Shown in pieces: positions 8,501 through 16,584 of a stretch of DNA of 32,025 bases (the first letter of the stretch is position 1; every line of letters begins with the position of its first letter). The notes under the pieces were generated by a model. The model was not told where the DNA came from. It ran no database searches and saw nothing but the letters and a program-made list of their open reading frames with translations. Made by a program: the position numbers and the translations under genes. Origin of the DNA: Psychromonas arctica DSM 14288 (lineage in GTDB: Bacteria > Pseudomonadota > Gammaproteobacteria > Enterobacterales > Psychromonadaceae); contig NZ_KI519482.1 in assembly GCF_000482725.1 (NCBI RefSeq), positions 120,796 to 152,820 on the forward strand, in the 5' to 3' direction.

Positions 8501-8527
8501 GATTATGGTATTTTATTATTTTATACT
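8499..8527 (+). promoter_or_regulatory. Sigma70 promoter of the iron-uptake operon
   Basis: TTGATT (8499-8504) and TATACT (8522-8527) are separated by exactly 17 bp, about 73 bases before the first start codon. The rest of the 8231-8453 region holds no recognised gene. Confidence 0.65.
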
Positions 8528-8600
8528 GCGCGACATTAACAAAAATGACGAAGTTGGGGTTATTCACCTCATCTTTTAACCTGATATTTGGATATTATCA

Positions 8601-9017
8601 ATGAAATTTTTTCGTAATTTATTTTTTTCTTCTTTTATCGCAGTGATCGCTGCTAACTCGTTTGCTTCAGCAAGCGATATTTCAATTAGTTCACAAAAAG
8701 ACGCCGATGGTTTTAGCGTTGAGTTGAATGATCCCCGTTATACCAAATTAAAAACTTACCTTGTTGAAATGAAAGATGGTGACTTAATTCCTGCTGAATT
8801 AGTGGTGCCAGAAAAAACAAGATTTCGTATCGTAATTCGTAATATCGGTAATAAGCCGGCTGAATTTGAAAGTAATCAGTTACGTCAAGAAAAAGTCTTG
8901 TTTATGAAAGCAGAAACAAGCGTAGTTATCATTCCTTTAGATATTGGTACTTATGATTATTTTGACGACTTTGCACCAACAACGCTGGGTAAAATTATAG
9001 TAAAAGGTAAGGAATAA
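8601..9017 (+). CDS. Periplasmic cupredoxin-domain protein of an FTR1 iron-uptake system
   Basis: 138 residues: signal peptide (MKFFRNLFFSSFIAVIAANSFASA, cut near SFASA/SD) followed by one cupredoxin-like domain of the type found in EfeO N-termini and in FtrB-like proteins. Characteristic are IPAELVVPEKTRFRIVIRN, the PAEFESNQLRQEKVL segment and the C-terminal GTYDYFDDF loop. Presumed role: a periplasmic iron-binding or redox partner that delivers iron to the permease encoded 3 bp downstream. The protein contains no Cys or His at all, so a classic type 1 copper site is impossible; acidic residues and the single Met of the mature domain's FMKAE segment are the possible metal ligands. It is the first gene of a tight operon behind Fur-like sites. 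Confidence 0.85.
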   Translation: MKFFRNLFFSSFIAVIAANSFASASDISISSQKDADGFSVELNDPRYTKLKTYLVEMKDGDLIPAELVVPEKTRFRIVIRNIGNKPAEFESNQLRQEKVLFMKAETSVVIIPLDIGTYDYFDDFAPTTLGKIIVKGKE

Positions 9018-9020
9018 AAA

Positions 9021-9902
9021 ATGGGCCAGACTATATTTGTCGTATGCAGAGAGAGCATTGAAGCGCTCTTAGTAATTGGAATTCTGTATGCTTGGATGAA
9101 TGATAGGCAGGATGCCAAAACAGGAAAAAGATGGTTGTTTGCCGGAATAGTAGCTGGATTCGGGCTAGCAACATTGCTCACATTAACGTTGATTGGTGTG
9201 ACAGATATTTTAGGTGGCGAAGCACGTACTTGGTTTGAAATTGGAATGTTGACCTTTGCGAGTGCGTTAATTGTCCAGATGGTTATGTGGATGCGCGTTC
9301 ACGGTCGCACGTTAAAGCAAGAAATTGAAAGTGGATTAGAAACAAACTTGAGCGGTGAAAAGAATTGGTGGGGTGTGTTCTTCCTAGCGATGATCGCAGT
9401 GGGGCGTGAAGGCTCTGAAACAGTGATGTTCCTTTATGGTTCTCTTTTACAGCTAGATTCTTTTGCCTCTTATATGAGTTTCTTCATGGCGGCGTCTATT
9501 GGCTTGGCATTGGCGATGATTTTGTTTTATGCCTTGCAACTAGGCGGACGCTTTATTTCATGGAAGTGGTTCTTCAGAGTGACTGAAATTATGTTGCTTT
9601 TCTTAGGCTCAGCTTTGTTTTTAGCGGCTTCAGAAAAACTATTAAGTGGTCCTTTAGGCGCAACTGAATTGCCGGCGTGGATGTATAGCAACATGTGGGA
9701 TATGACCAGTGTGTTAAGTGATAGCTCAGTATTAGGTAATTTATTGGCTTCATTATTTGCTTATCGCTCACAACCTATTGGTTGGGATCTGATGATCTTA
9801 AGTACTTTTTGGGTGGCCGTATTACTGTTACTTAAATGGCAGTCTCGTGAAAAGAATAAACCCATTACACAAAACGTCGTTAACGCAGTTAGCAACAATT
9901 AA
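9021..9902 (+). CDS. FTR1 family iron permease
   Basis: 293 residues, a normal length for bacterial FTR1/EfeU proteins, with about seven hydrophobic segments. It should import ferric iron produced by oxidation of Fe(II) at the membrane surface. Both diagnostic REXXE motifs are present: RESIE at 10-14 in the first helix and REGSE at 129-133 in a central helix; these glutamates bind the transported iron. It lies 3 bp after the cupredoxin gene and 86 bp before the imelysin gene, so it is likely co-transcribed. The system resembles FtrABCD/EfeUOB, but no P19-type protein, ferredoxin-type FtrD or DyP peroxidase EfeB is encoded nearby. Whether it is named efeU or ftrC would be arbitrary. Confidence 0.93.
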   Translation: MGQTIFVVCRESIEALLVIGILYAWMNDRQDAKTGKRWLFAGIVAGFGLATLLTLTLIGVTDILGGEARTWFEIGMLTFASALIVQMVMWMRVHGRTLKQEIESGLETNLSGEKNWWGVFFLAMIAVGREGSETVMFLYGSLLQLDSFASYMSFFMAASIGLALAMILFYALQLGGRFISWKWFFRVTEIMLLFLGSALFLAASEKLLSGPLGATELPAWMYSNMWDMTSVLSDSSVLGNLLASLFAYRSQPIGWDLMILSTFWVAVLLLLKWQSREKNKPITQNVVNAVSNN

Positions 9903-9988
9903 TTAAATTGCAGGAAGCAAAAAATAAAAAGTTTTCTTAATTTATTAATCTAAAACTTATAATTTTTAATGTATCTAGGAGTATCAAA

Positions 9989-11320
9989 GTGAAAAGAACA
10001 ATTTTAAGTACTATTATCGCTGGCGCTGTATTAGCTTTTTCTGTACCAAGCCAAGCAGCTGTTTCACAAAGTGATAAATTAGCGACGTTATCGACTTATG
10101 CAAGCATTGCATCTGTTAACTATTCAGACGCGGTTAAAGATGCAAAAGCACTACAAGTTGCGATCAGCAATTTTGCAAAAAAACCAACTAAAGCCTCGTT
10201 ACAAGCTGCCAAAGATGCTTGGTTAGTTTCTCGCGAAAGCTACGGTACGACTGAAATATTCCGCCTTTCAAATGGTCCTATCGATGCAGAAAGTGGTTGG
10301 GTAGCTGAAACTTACGGTGGTGTTGAAGGCGAGCTAAATTCTTGGCCTTTAGATGAAAACATGATCGATTACACCATTGATGCAAACAACAAACGCACAA
10401 GCGGTAATATTATCGATACTAAAGGTACGTTTACACCGGGTGGTGAAGACGTGACTGCTGTTGATGTGACAACACTAACAGCATCAGTATTAGGTGAACT
10501 AAATACAAATGGTGGCGATGCAAATGTTGCTGCTGGTTACCATGCGATTGAATTTATGCTTTGGGGTCAAGACCAAGATTATAACAATATGATCGAAGAT
10601 TCTGTCACTAACGGTGCGATGACGGCTGGTCAACGTCCACTTACTGATTTTACAACGGATAAGTTTGCTAAGCGTCGTCTTGATTACTTAAATGCGGTTG
10701 CTGAAAAAATGGTTGATGATCTATCTGTTGTATCGGGTGCTTGGGCTGATAACGTAAGTGGCGATAAAGGTCTATACCGTGCCGCTTTATTAGACAAGTT
10801 AACGGGTGACCAAAAATCTAAAAACATCGAAACAGCGACGTCACTAAAACAAATTTTTGCAGGTGTGGGTGTCTTCTCTAAATCAGAGCTAGCTAACGAA
10901 CGTATTGCTGTTGCAGTATTAACGCCAAGTGAAGAAGATGAGCATTCATGTTTCTCTGATAATACACATCGTGATATTGCATTGAACTATCAAGGTATTA
11001 AAAACGTATTATTAGGTGAATACAAAGGCAAGAAAGTAGGTCCTGCTTTTATCGATAACGTATCTGATGAAGAGCAAGCTGAAATTGCTGAATTAATGGC
11101 TGATATCGAAACGCGTATTGCTACCATCAACAGATTAGCAACCACGACGATGCACTTTGATTACCAAATTCGTCCAGAAAACGAAGAAAGTGTACAAAAT
11201 ATTGTCACGCTCAAAAACCAATTACGTCGTTTAGGTGACCAAATGGTCATTGTTTCTAAAGCATACGGTATTTCACTAACAACAAATGATGTTACAGACG
11301 CTGAAGAAACACAACTCTAA
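9989..11320 (+). CDS. Imelysin family (M75) periplasmic iron-regulated protein, IrpA-like
   Basis: 443 residues with a signal peptide (MKRTILSTIIAGAVLAFSVP, cut near SQA/AV). It is an imelysin-fold helical protein; relatives include EfeO, algal p30-type and cyanobacterial IrpA proteins, thought to bind iron in the periplasm or on the surface. The GxHxxE metal-binding motif is intact (GYHAIE, 183-188), followed by FMLWGQD. The IrpA-type signatures WVAETYGGVEGELNSWPL and DEHSCFSDNTHRDI (about 312-325) are clear, as is the duplicated bihelical layout. The start is GTG at 9989 with a good TAGGAG Shine-Dalgarno (9976-9981). It is probably the third gene of the Fur-controlled transcript, followed by a long hairpin. 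Confidence 0.92.
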   Translation: MKRTILSTIIAGAVLAFSVPSQAAVSQSDKLATLSTYASIASVNYSDAVKDAKALQVAISNFAKKPTKASLQAAKDAWLVSRESYGTTEIFRLSNGPIDAESGWVAETYGGVEGELNSWPLDENMIDYTIDANNKRTSGNIIDTKGTFTPGGEDVTAVDVTTLTASVLGELNTNGGDANVAAGYHAIEFMLWGQDQDYNNMIEDSVTNGAMTAGQRPLTDFTTDKFAKRRLDYLNAVAEKMVDDLSVVSGAWADNVSGDKGLYRAALLDKLTGDQKSKNIETATSLKQIFAGVGVFSKSELANERIAVAVLTPSEEDEHSCFSDNTHRDIALNYQGIKNVLLGEYKGKKVGPAFIDNVSDEEQAEIAELMADIETRIATINRLATTTMHFDYQIRPENEESVQNIVTLKNQLRRLGDQMVIVSKAYGISLTTNDVTDAEETQL

Positions 11321-11359
11321 AGCGGAATTACTGTAGTGATACAGTCAGCTGATCATTAA

Positions 11360-11393
11360 AAACGCCACTAACCGGATTCGGTTAGTGGCGTTT
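11360..11393. terminator. Long 15-bp hairpin between the two halves of the iron locus
   Basis: Perfect stem AAACGCCACTAACCG/CGGTTAGTGGCGTTT with a GATT tetraloop. Only TTTGTC follows, so the U-tract is poor; it may terminate partially or act as a 3' end stabiliser or processing site, letting some transcription reach the heme-protein genes. Confidence 0.7.
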
Positions 11394-11499
11394 GTCATTC
11401 CAACGATACCTTGAATGACAACGAACATAAATAATGTATATAGATAACAAACAAAGATAGGTGTAATTCATTTTGAAAGTGATTGATGAAAAGTGCTTT

Positions 11500-12948
11500 A
11501 TGAAAAGTAAAAGCAGTAAGGTTGCGAAGTATTTTCTCCGGAGTATTTTTTTGTTTCTGGCCTCTAGTCATTTTGTGTATAGCGAAACGAACGTCAGTGC
11601 TAACAATACTACGGACAAGACGACTAATAAGACGACAAGTAATATCAATGCAGATGAATTTACTCATGCGGGTGACAGTAAACCTTTTTCTCATCCGATT
11701 AAGATGAATGATAGCGAATTTGATCAGTATATTCTTGGCCGTTCCTTTTTCACTATTCCATGGGTAGAAGCACCCAGTGCCACAACGGCACGAGATGGAT
11801 TAGGCCCTCATTTTAGTTCGAACACTTGTGTCAGTTGCCACAATGATAACGGCAGTGCGCCAACCATCAGCGACAAAAACCAACCATTACGTAGTTTAGT
11901 GTTTAAGTTAACACAGCCGAGTAAACATTCATTACGTTGGTTAGTGAATAATCTTGATACGCCAATGCACGATAGTGTGCCTGATCCCGTTTACGGTGCC
12001 CAAGTGTCAATCAGAGGCAACGGCAAGGTAAAACCAGAAGCACAAACAAGATTAAAGACTGAATCTCATTCTTTTACCTATCCTGATGGTCAATCACTTA
12101 CGTTAACTCGTTTTATTCCTTATTTGGAAAAATTAGCCTACGGACCGTTAGCGAAAGACACCGTAATTGCACTAAGACAACCGCCTACATTAGCGGGTTT
12201 AAGATTAATAGAACAAGTTTCAAATGAACAAATACTTGCATGGGAAGACCCACTTGATAAGAACAAAGACGGTATTAGTGGTCGTGCAAACTGGTTAAAC
12301 GCACCCGATCAAGCTGAAAAAATATTAGGGCGTATGAATTGGAAAGCCAGTGCACCTAATATTGTTGGGCAAACTGCCAATGCCGCTGCGCATGATTTGG
12401 GTCTAACCAATCCTTTTTTCCCTGAAGAACTTTGCCAACCAGCACAAGCTGACTGCATTGCTGCACCTCGAGGCGATCAAACAAGATTAGGTAGTTTAGA
12501 TTTACCTATGTTGCGTTTACAAGCCATTGCTTCTTTTATTCGTGACCATAAAGCACCTCAATCTATTGCGTTAGATACCACCGCACGTCAAGGAAAAGCA
12601 TTATTTGAAGAAGTCGGTTGTGGCGGTTGCCATCGCTCAACATTAACGACGACTAAAGGAGTTGAATTTCACCCTTATTCTGATTTACTCTTGCACGATA
12701 TGGGTGAGGCACTACAAGATGGACGGCCAGAGTTTCTCGCAACTGAACGAGAATTTCGTACTGCGCCTTTATGGGGAGTAGGGGCACGTGTTCGCGCACA
12801 ACATCGTTTTTTACATGATGCACGAGCGAAAACACCGGAAGAAGCGATTCTTTGGCACGGTGGAGAAGCTGAAACAGCTAAATCAACATTTATTAAATTA
12901 GACCAAACTGAGCGTTTGGCCTTGTTACACTTTCTGGAGCAAATATGA
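11500..12948 (+). CDS. Di-heme oxidoreductase-family protein (DUF1111)
   Basis: 482 residues from ATG 11500; the frame is open to TTG 11473, but a signal peptide (MKSKSSKVAKYFLRSIFLFLASSHFVYS) begins naturally at 11500. A short Asn/Thr-rich linker (about 35-50) precedes the DUF1111 domain, formerly called thiol oxidoreductase. Two c-type heme sites are visible: CVSCH (110-114) and CGGCH (374-378). A calcium-loop-like DKNKDGISGRANW segment (253-265), the LWGVGARVRAQHRFLHDARA stretch and the EEAILWHGGEA signature are typical. It is periplasmic; its substrate is unknown. In Pseudomonas relatives this family is neighboured by imelysins, as here. The stop overlaps the next start (ATGA), implying coupling. 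Confidence 0.9.
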   Translation: MKSKSSKVAKYFLRSIFLFLASSHFVYSETNVSANNTTDKTTNKTTSNINADEFTHAGDSKPFSHPIKMNDSEFDQYILGRSFFTIPWVEAPSATTARDGLGPHFSSNTCVSCHNDNGSAPTISDKNQPLRSLVFKLTQPSKHSLRWLVNNLDTPMHDSVPDPVYGAQVSIRGNGKVKPEAQTRLKTESHSFTYPDGQSLTLTRFIPYLEKLAYGPLAKDTVIALRQPPTLAGLRLIEQVSNEQILAWEDPLDKNKDGISGRANWLNAPDQAEKILGRMNWKASAPNIVGQTANAAAHDLGLTNPFFPEELCQPAQADCIAAPRGDQTRLGSLDLPMLRLQAIASFIRDHKAPQSIALDTTARQGKALFEEVGCGGCHRSTLTTTKGVEFHPYSDLLLHDMGEALQDGRPEFLATEREFRTAPLWGVGARVRAQHRFLHDARAKTPEEAILWHGGEAETAKSTFIKLDQTERLALLHFLEQI

Positions 12949-13946
12949 AAATTTTTACCCCCCTGTCATTGGTTTGTTTACTGAGCGTACCTGCTCTAAG
13001 TTATGCAGACCAGAATAATACAGTGGTGAAAGACCCTTATGCTTCTATTTATGACAACGTTATTCAACACAATGCGAATAACGCAGTGCAATATTGTGCA
13101 GATTTACAAACGTCTTTAGAAAGCAAATCAAGTGATGTGCGCCACCAAGCATTTGTGCAACTGGCTGAAGGCTGGGGACGAGTCCAAGCAAGTTACATTC
13201 TTGGTGACTATGATATGAATGCCATGGATTACCCGTTGATGATTGATTACTTCCACAGCGGCAATGAAGATATCCATGAAAGTATTGAACGTTTAATAGG
13301 GCGTGATTCAAAACCCTCGACCGCCTTGTATAAAAACTCTTATAAAACCATGGGCGCTATAGACTCGGTAATGTTCAGCGGTGAATGGTCGGAACGCAGA
13401 AAAGAGTTTGCTGAAGTAATGGTTGCCAACGTGTGTAAACGATTTACACAAATTAGTGAGGGCTATAAAGCCAATCGTGATGCGTTTCTTTTTGATGTCG
13501 ACAAAGGGTTGTCATTAGTGGTAAATGCTGAGATTGAGCATATTTATAAAACACGAGATTGGCGTATTGCACAAGTGAGTGGGTTAACTAAAGCCAATCT
13601 TGGTGAAACTAAACCTGAGCATCAACAATACCCATACAGTGAAGCATCTTGGGCATTTATCGGTGGAATTTTAGAAACTAACAAGCAACTTTTAGGTGAA
13701 GATCAACAACCGAATGTAGCGACTATTGCTTATGAAAAGCACGGTAAAGAAGGTATTCATGCTGTGCAAGTGGCGTTAGCGTCTTCATTGGAAGCTTATA
13801 AAAATACACCTGTTGATCATAACTTTAATTTAAATGACATGATCCCAATATTTCAGGGATTGTTAGATGTTCAAAAAGCCTTTTACAGACACTTAGTGAG
13901 TCAAATTGGCGTATCGGCGAATTTAATTGATGCAGATGGCGATTGA
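12945..13946 (+). CDS. Second imelysin family protein, divergent
   Basis: 333 residues with a signal peptide (cut near LSYA/DQ). The pattern of amphipathic helices, the DAFLFDVDKGLSLVVNAEIE region (about 162-182) and the C-terminal DHNFNLNDMIPIFQGLLDVQK match imelysin-domain proteins of the kind found beside DUF1111 di-heme proteins. The canonical GxHxxE motif is not present; the corresponding place probably reads TMGAIDSVMFSG (136-147), so metal binding, if any, uses other residues. It is a presumed periplasmic partner of the DUF1111 protein, with which it shares a 4-base ATGA overlap. Its 3' end overlaps the next gene by 17 bases. It could be a structural paralogue with a role in protein-protein contact, not in iron binding. 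Confidence 0.85.
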   Translation: MKIFTPLSLVCLLSVPALSYADQNNTVVKDPYASIYDNVIQHNANNAVQYCADLQTSLESKSSDVRHQAFVQLAEGWGRVQASYILGDYDMNAMDYPLMIDYFHSGNEDIHESIERLIGRDSKPSTALYKNSYKTMGAIDSVMFSGEWSERRKEFAEVMVANVCKRFTQISEGYKANRDAFLFDVDKGLSLVVNAEIEHIYKTRDWRIAQVSGLTKANLGETKPEHQQYPYSEASWAFIGGILETNKQLLGEDQQPNVATIAYEKHGKEGIHAVQVALASSLEAYKNTPVDHNFNLNDMIPIFQGLLDVQKAFYRHLVSQIGVSANLIDADGD

Positions 13947-14844
13947 TACACCCTTAGCGTTATTCATGAATGGCAGTAGCCGCATATTCTGGGGTTACCT
14001 TATTGTTAGTACTGTCATCGCAATTGGTTGGTATGTCTTTAAAGTGGGGGCAATTTCAGCACCCACGTTAAAGGCTTATTGGTTTAATGCTGACTCAAAA
14101 TTAGATTACCGTTATTTTGTATTCAATTGGATATTCAAGGCACTGTTTATTGTGCCTGTTCTGTTGTCAGCGAACACCGTTGCCCTATGGACATTGAATT
14201 GGTTGAATTCGGTATCGGAGCCTTTATTTTTATCTTGGTATTATCGCGATATTATGGTGGCGTATACCCTAAGTTTATTCGTGCTCGGTGATGTTAGCCG
14301 CTATTGGTTGCATCGCTGGCTGCATACCAATCGTTGGTTATGGAAGTTTCATCAGGTACATCATAGTGCTGAATCATTGAATCCATTGACCTTTTATCGT
14401 TTGCATCCGGTAGAAATTATGCTGTATGCATTACGTAATGCATTGGTTGCTGGTGTGGTGACGGGGATCTTTGTTTTTTGTTTTGGCGCACGGCTTAATC
14501 TTTATTCGGTATTAGGTGGGAATGCCTTTGTTGTCATTCTATTTTCTTTTACTGGTAACTTGAGACACAGCCATATTCGTCTGAGTTATGGGCGTTGGTT
14601 AGAACGTTTATTAATATCGCCAGCACAACATCAAGTTCACCATCAACAGAAAAACATACACAAAAACTTAGGCAGTGTATTCGCTCTTTGGGACTGGGTA
14701 TTTGGAACATTAAGGTTATCAAAAGACGTGCCTATAGACCAAAAATTTGGTTTGGGATGTGGTAAAAGGGAAAAATTTGATGGCATTATAAAAATTATTA
14801 TTCAGCCATTTTTTGATATTTACAGAAGTATTAGACGGAATTGA
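13930..14844 (+). CDS. Sterol desaturase / fatty acid hydroxylase superfamily membrane protein
   Basis: 304 residues from ATG 13930 (a TTG three bases earlier and ATG 13936 are alternatives; both ATGs lie inside the end of the preceding gene). Four or five transmembrane segments are apparent (about 20-38, 66-90, 108-122, 165-185, 193-210). The membrane di-iron histidine clusters are all visible: HRWLH (128-132), HQVHH (141-145), RHSH (212-215) and HQVHH (234-238), the pattern of the FA_hydroxylase superfamily. Such enzymes use O2 and a di-iron centre to hydroxylate or desaturate lipids; the substrate here is unknown. Its place between an imelysin and a di-heme peroxidase, with overlapping ends, argues that it works with the iron/heme locus, which is unusual for this family. 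Confidence 0.88.
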   Translation: MQMAIDTPLALFMNGSSRIFWGYLIVSTVIAIGWYVFKVGAISAPTLKAYWFNADSKLDYRYFVFNWIFKALFIVPVLLSANTVALWTLNWLNSVSEPLFLSWYYRDIMVAYTLSLFVLGDVSRYWLHRWLHTNRWLWKFHQVHHSAESLNPLTFYRLHPVEIMLYALRNALVAGVVTGIFVFCFGARLNLYSVLGGNAFVVILFSFTGNLRHSHIRLSYGRWLERLLISPAQHQVHHQQKNIHKNLGSVFALWDWVFGTLRLSKDVPIDQKFGLGCGKREKFDGIIKIIIQPFFDIYRSIRRN

Positions 14845-14845
14845 A

Positions 14846-16006
14846 ATGAAAAAAATATTTTATTGTTTATTAGTATTAATCACTTGCACAAACGTAGCTA
14901 ACGCTGCAGAGCAAATGACCGAAGCACAATTAGGGCAGATCTTGTTTCTTGACCCTAATTTTTCTGTTAACCGCACTATGTCATGCGCGACTTGCCATGA
15001 TCCTTCAAACAGTTTTAGTGACCAACGTGAAAACGTAGGTCTTGCTATGGTTTCATTAGGTGATGATAGTAAATCTCTCGGTACACGAAATACGCCCATG
15101 GCAGCCTATTCAAGTACCTCTCCGTCGTTTCATTTTGATCAGGTGTTAAAAGAATATGTTGGAGGACAATTTTTAGATGGTCGTGCCAATACCTTAGCAG
15201 ATCAAGCCATGGGGCCACCATTAAACCCAGTAGAAATGGGCTTGCCTAATGCCAAAACATTAGTTGAACGTGTTAAAGAAAATCCATTTTATGTGTCTAC
15301 GTTTAAACGTTTATACGGTGACAACGTCTTTGATCCTTCATCTACAGAGGCTGTATTGCCAGCTTTTCAAGGCTTTGCTAATGCATTACAAGCATTTGAA
15401 AATACAGAACAGTTTGCGACTTACGATAGTAAATATGATCGCTTTTTAAAAGGTGAATATGATCTAACGGTATTAGAAGATCTAGGTCGGACCTTGTTTT
15501 TCTCAAATAATAACGTTAACTGTAATAGTTGCCATATGTTAAAAACCGAAGATAGCCCTAAAGAGCCGTTTACTAATCATCAGTATCGTAATATAGGTGT
15601 GCCTTCTAATGCTCAATTAATTGCATTAGGCCATATCCAAGAGGACTTTATTGACCACGGTTTATTAGAGAACCCAGCGGTTGATGACTTAAAGTATGAT
15701 GGTAAGTTTAAAAATCCGTCGTTACGTAATGTCGCAGTAACAGCACCTTACATGCATAATGGTGTGTTTAAAGAGTTGCGAACGGTGATGGAGTTCTATG
15801 ACCATTATAATAACGTTGAACGGTCTATTAATCCTGAAACAGGTAAACCTTGGCGAGCGCCAGAAGTACCTTCTACAGTAGACAAAGAAGATCTTAGCGC
15901 ACATGCATTAACTGATCGTAAAATCGATGCCTTGGTGGCTTTCATGAAAATATTAACTGATAAACGTTACGAGCATTTATTGATGCTTGATAATAACTCG
16001 AAATAA
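14846..16006 (+). CDS. Di-heme cytochrome c peroxidase / MauG-like protein
   Basis: 386 residues from ATG 14846, one base after the stop of the hydroxylase gene. Signal peptide MKKIFYCLLVLITCTNVANA is cut at about 20/21. Two c-heme motifs, CATCH (47-51) and CNSCH (226-230), fit the bacterial di-heme CCP/MauG family, as do QFLDGRANTLADQAMGPPLNPVEMG (starting near 108) and the APYMHNGVFKELRTVMEFYD block near the C-terminus. Family members reduce H2O2 or oxidise protein residues through high-valent heme in the periplasm. Length is slightly over the CCP norm (about 330-350). It is the last gene of the cluster; a long stem-loop follows. Whether it is a peroxidase or a MauG-type modifying enzyme cannot be told from the sequence. 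Confidence 0.93.
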   Translation: MKKIFYCLLVLITCTNVANAAEQMTEAQLGQILFLDPNFSVNRTMSCATCHDPSNSFSDQRENVGLAMVSLGDDSKSLGTRNTPMAAYSSTSPSFHFDQVLKEYVGGQFLDGRANTLADQAMGPPLNPVEMGLPNAKTLVERVKENPFYVSTFKRLYGDNVFDPSSTEAVLPAFQGFANALQAFENTEQFATYDSKYDRFLKGEYDLTVLEDLGRTLFFSNNNVNCNSCHMLKTEDSPKEPFTNHQYRNIGVPSNAQLIALGHIQEDFIDHGLLENPAVDDLKYDGKFKNPSLRNVAVTAPYMHNGVFKELRTVMEFYDHYNNVERSINPETGKPWRAPEVPSTVDKEDLSAHALTDRKIDALVAFMKILTDKRYEHLLMLDNNSK

Positions 16007-16027
16007 AAAATTCTTACTACTTACTGA

Positions 16028-16073
16028 TACCAAAGCTGCTACATTAATACCTATGAATGTAGCACCTTTGGTA
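16028..16073. terminator. Stem-loop after the cytochrome c peroxidase gene
   Basis: TACCAAAG/CTTTGGTA (8 bp), a single C-C mismatch, then TGCTACATT/AATGTAGCA (9 bp) around a 10-base loop. It starts 21 bases after the stop codon. No strong U-tract follows, so termination is likely but not certain. Confidence 0.6.
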
Positions 16074-16584
16074 AATCAAAGTTATATCTCCTCCTTGAAG
16101 TAATATTGCTTATATAACAAGGCATCAATAAATCTCATTCATTAAGACTGTCATTGTTAAAACCACACACATGTATTTGAAATACTGATAAGTTAAATCT
16201 AAAATATTACCGGCTGACTCGTTTTGCTTATTTGAATCTAAGTTTCGAGTAGAGCTTAATAAAAATACTTAGTATCAATATTTGATTCACTTCAAATTCC
16301 ACCAATACGTCGAATTATTTTACATTTTATTCTAAATGCTTATTTTGCATTATCTTATTGATTTTATATGTGTATTTTTTGTTTTCCCGTATTATTAACT
16401 AAACATTGCCATTTTTTAGTTGTTTTGAAACTTATTTCGTCGATTTAATTTACATTTAATTTAATGGTTTTTTAATTTTAAATGAAATAAGTATTAAATC
16501 AGTCGCTTATGAAGTGGCATGGTTTGTGCTTTTATCTCTTTATGGGTAGATTTTTACCTGTTTAATTTAAAAAGGAATGTGTTA
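16074..16584. other. AT-rich intergenic stretch
   Basis: Over 500 AT-rich bases upstream of the PEP-CTERM gene. The frame is open from 16519, but the ribosome-binding site and signal peptide point to 16585 as the start. No RNA gene, repeat or definite promoter was recognised. Confidence 0.5.

Noticed and set aside
11430-11448. A third Fur box ahead of the DUF1111 gene
   Set aside because: Only 11 of 19 matches, with just one good half-site; expected by chance in AT-rich DNA.
11473-11499. Upstream TTG/GTG starts for the DUF1111 protein
   Set aside because: They would place charged residues ahead of an otherwise standard signal peptide and lack a ribosome-binding site; ATG 11500 is preferred, with some doubt.
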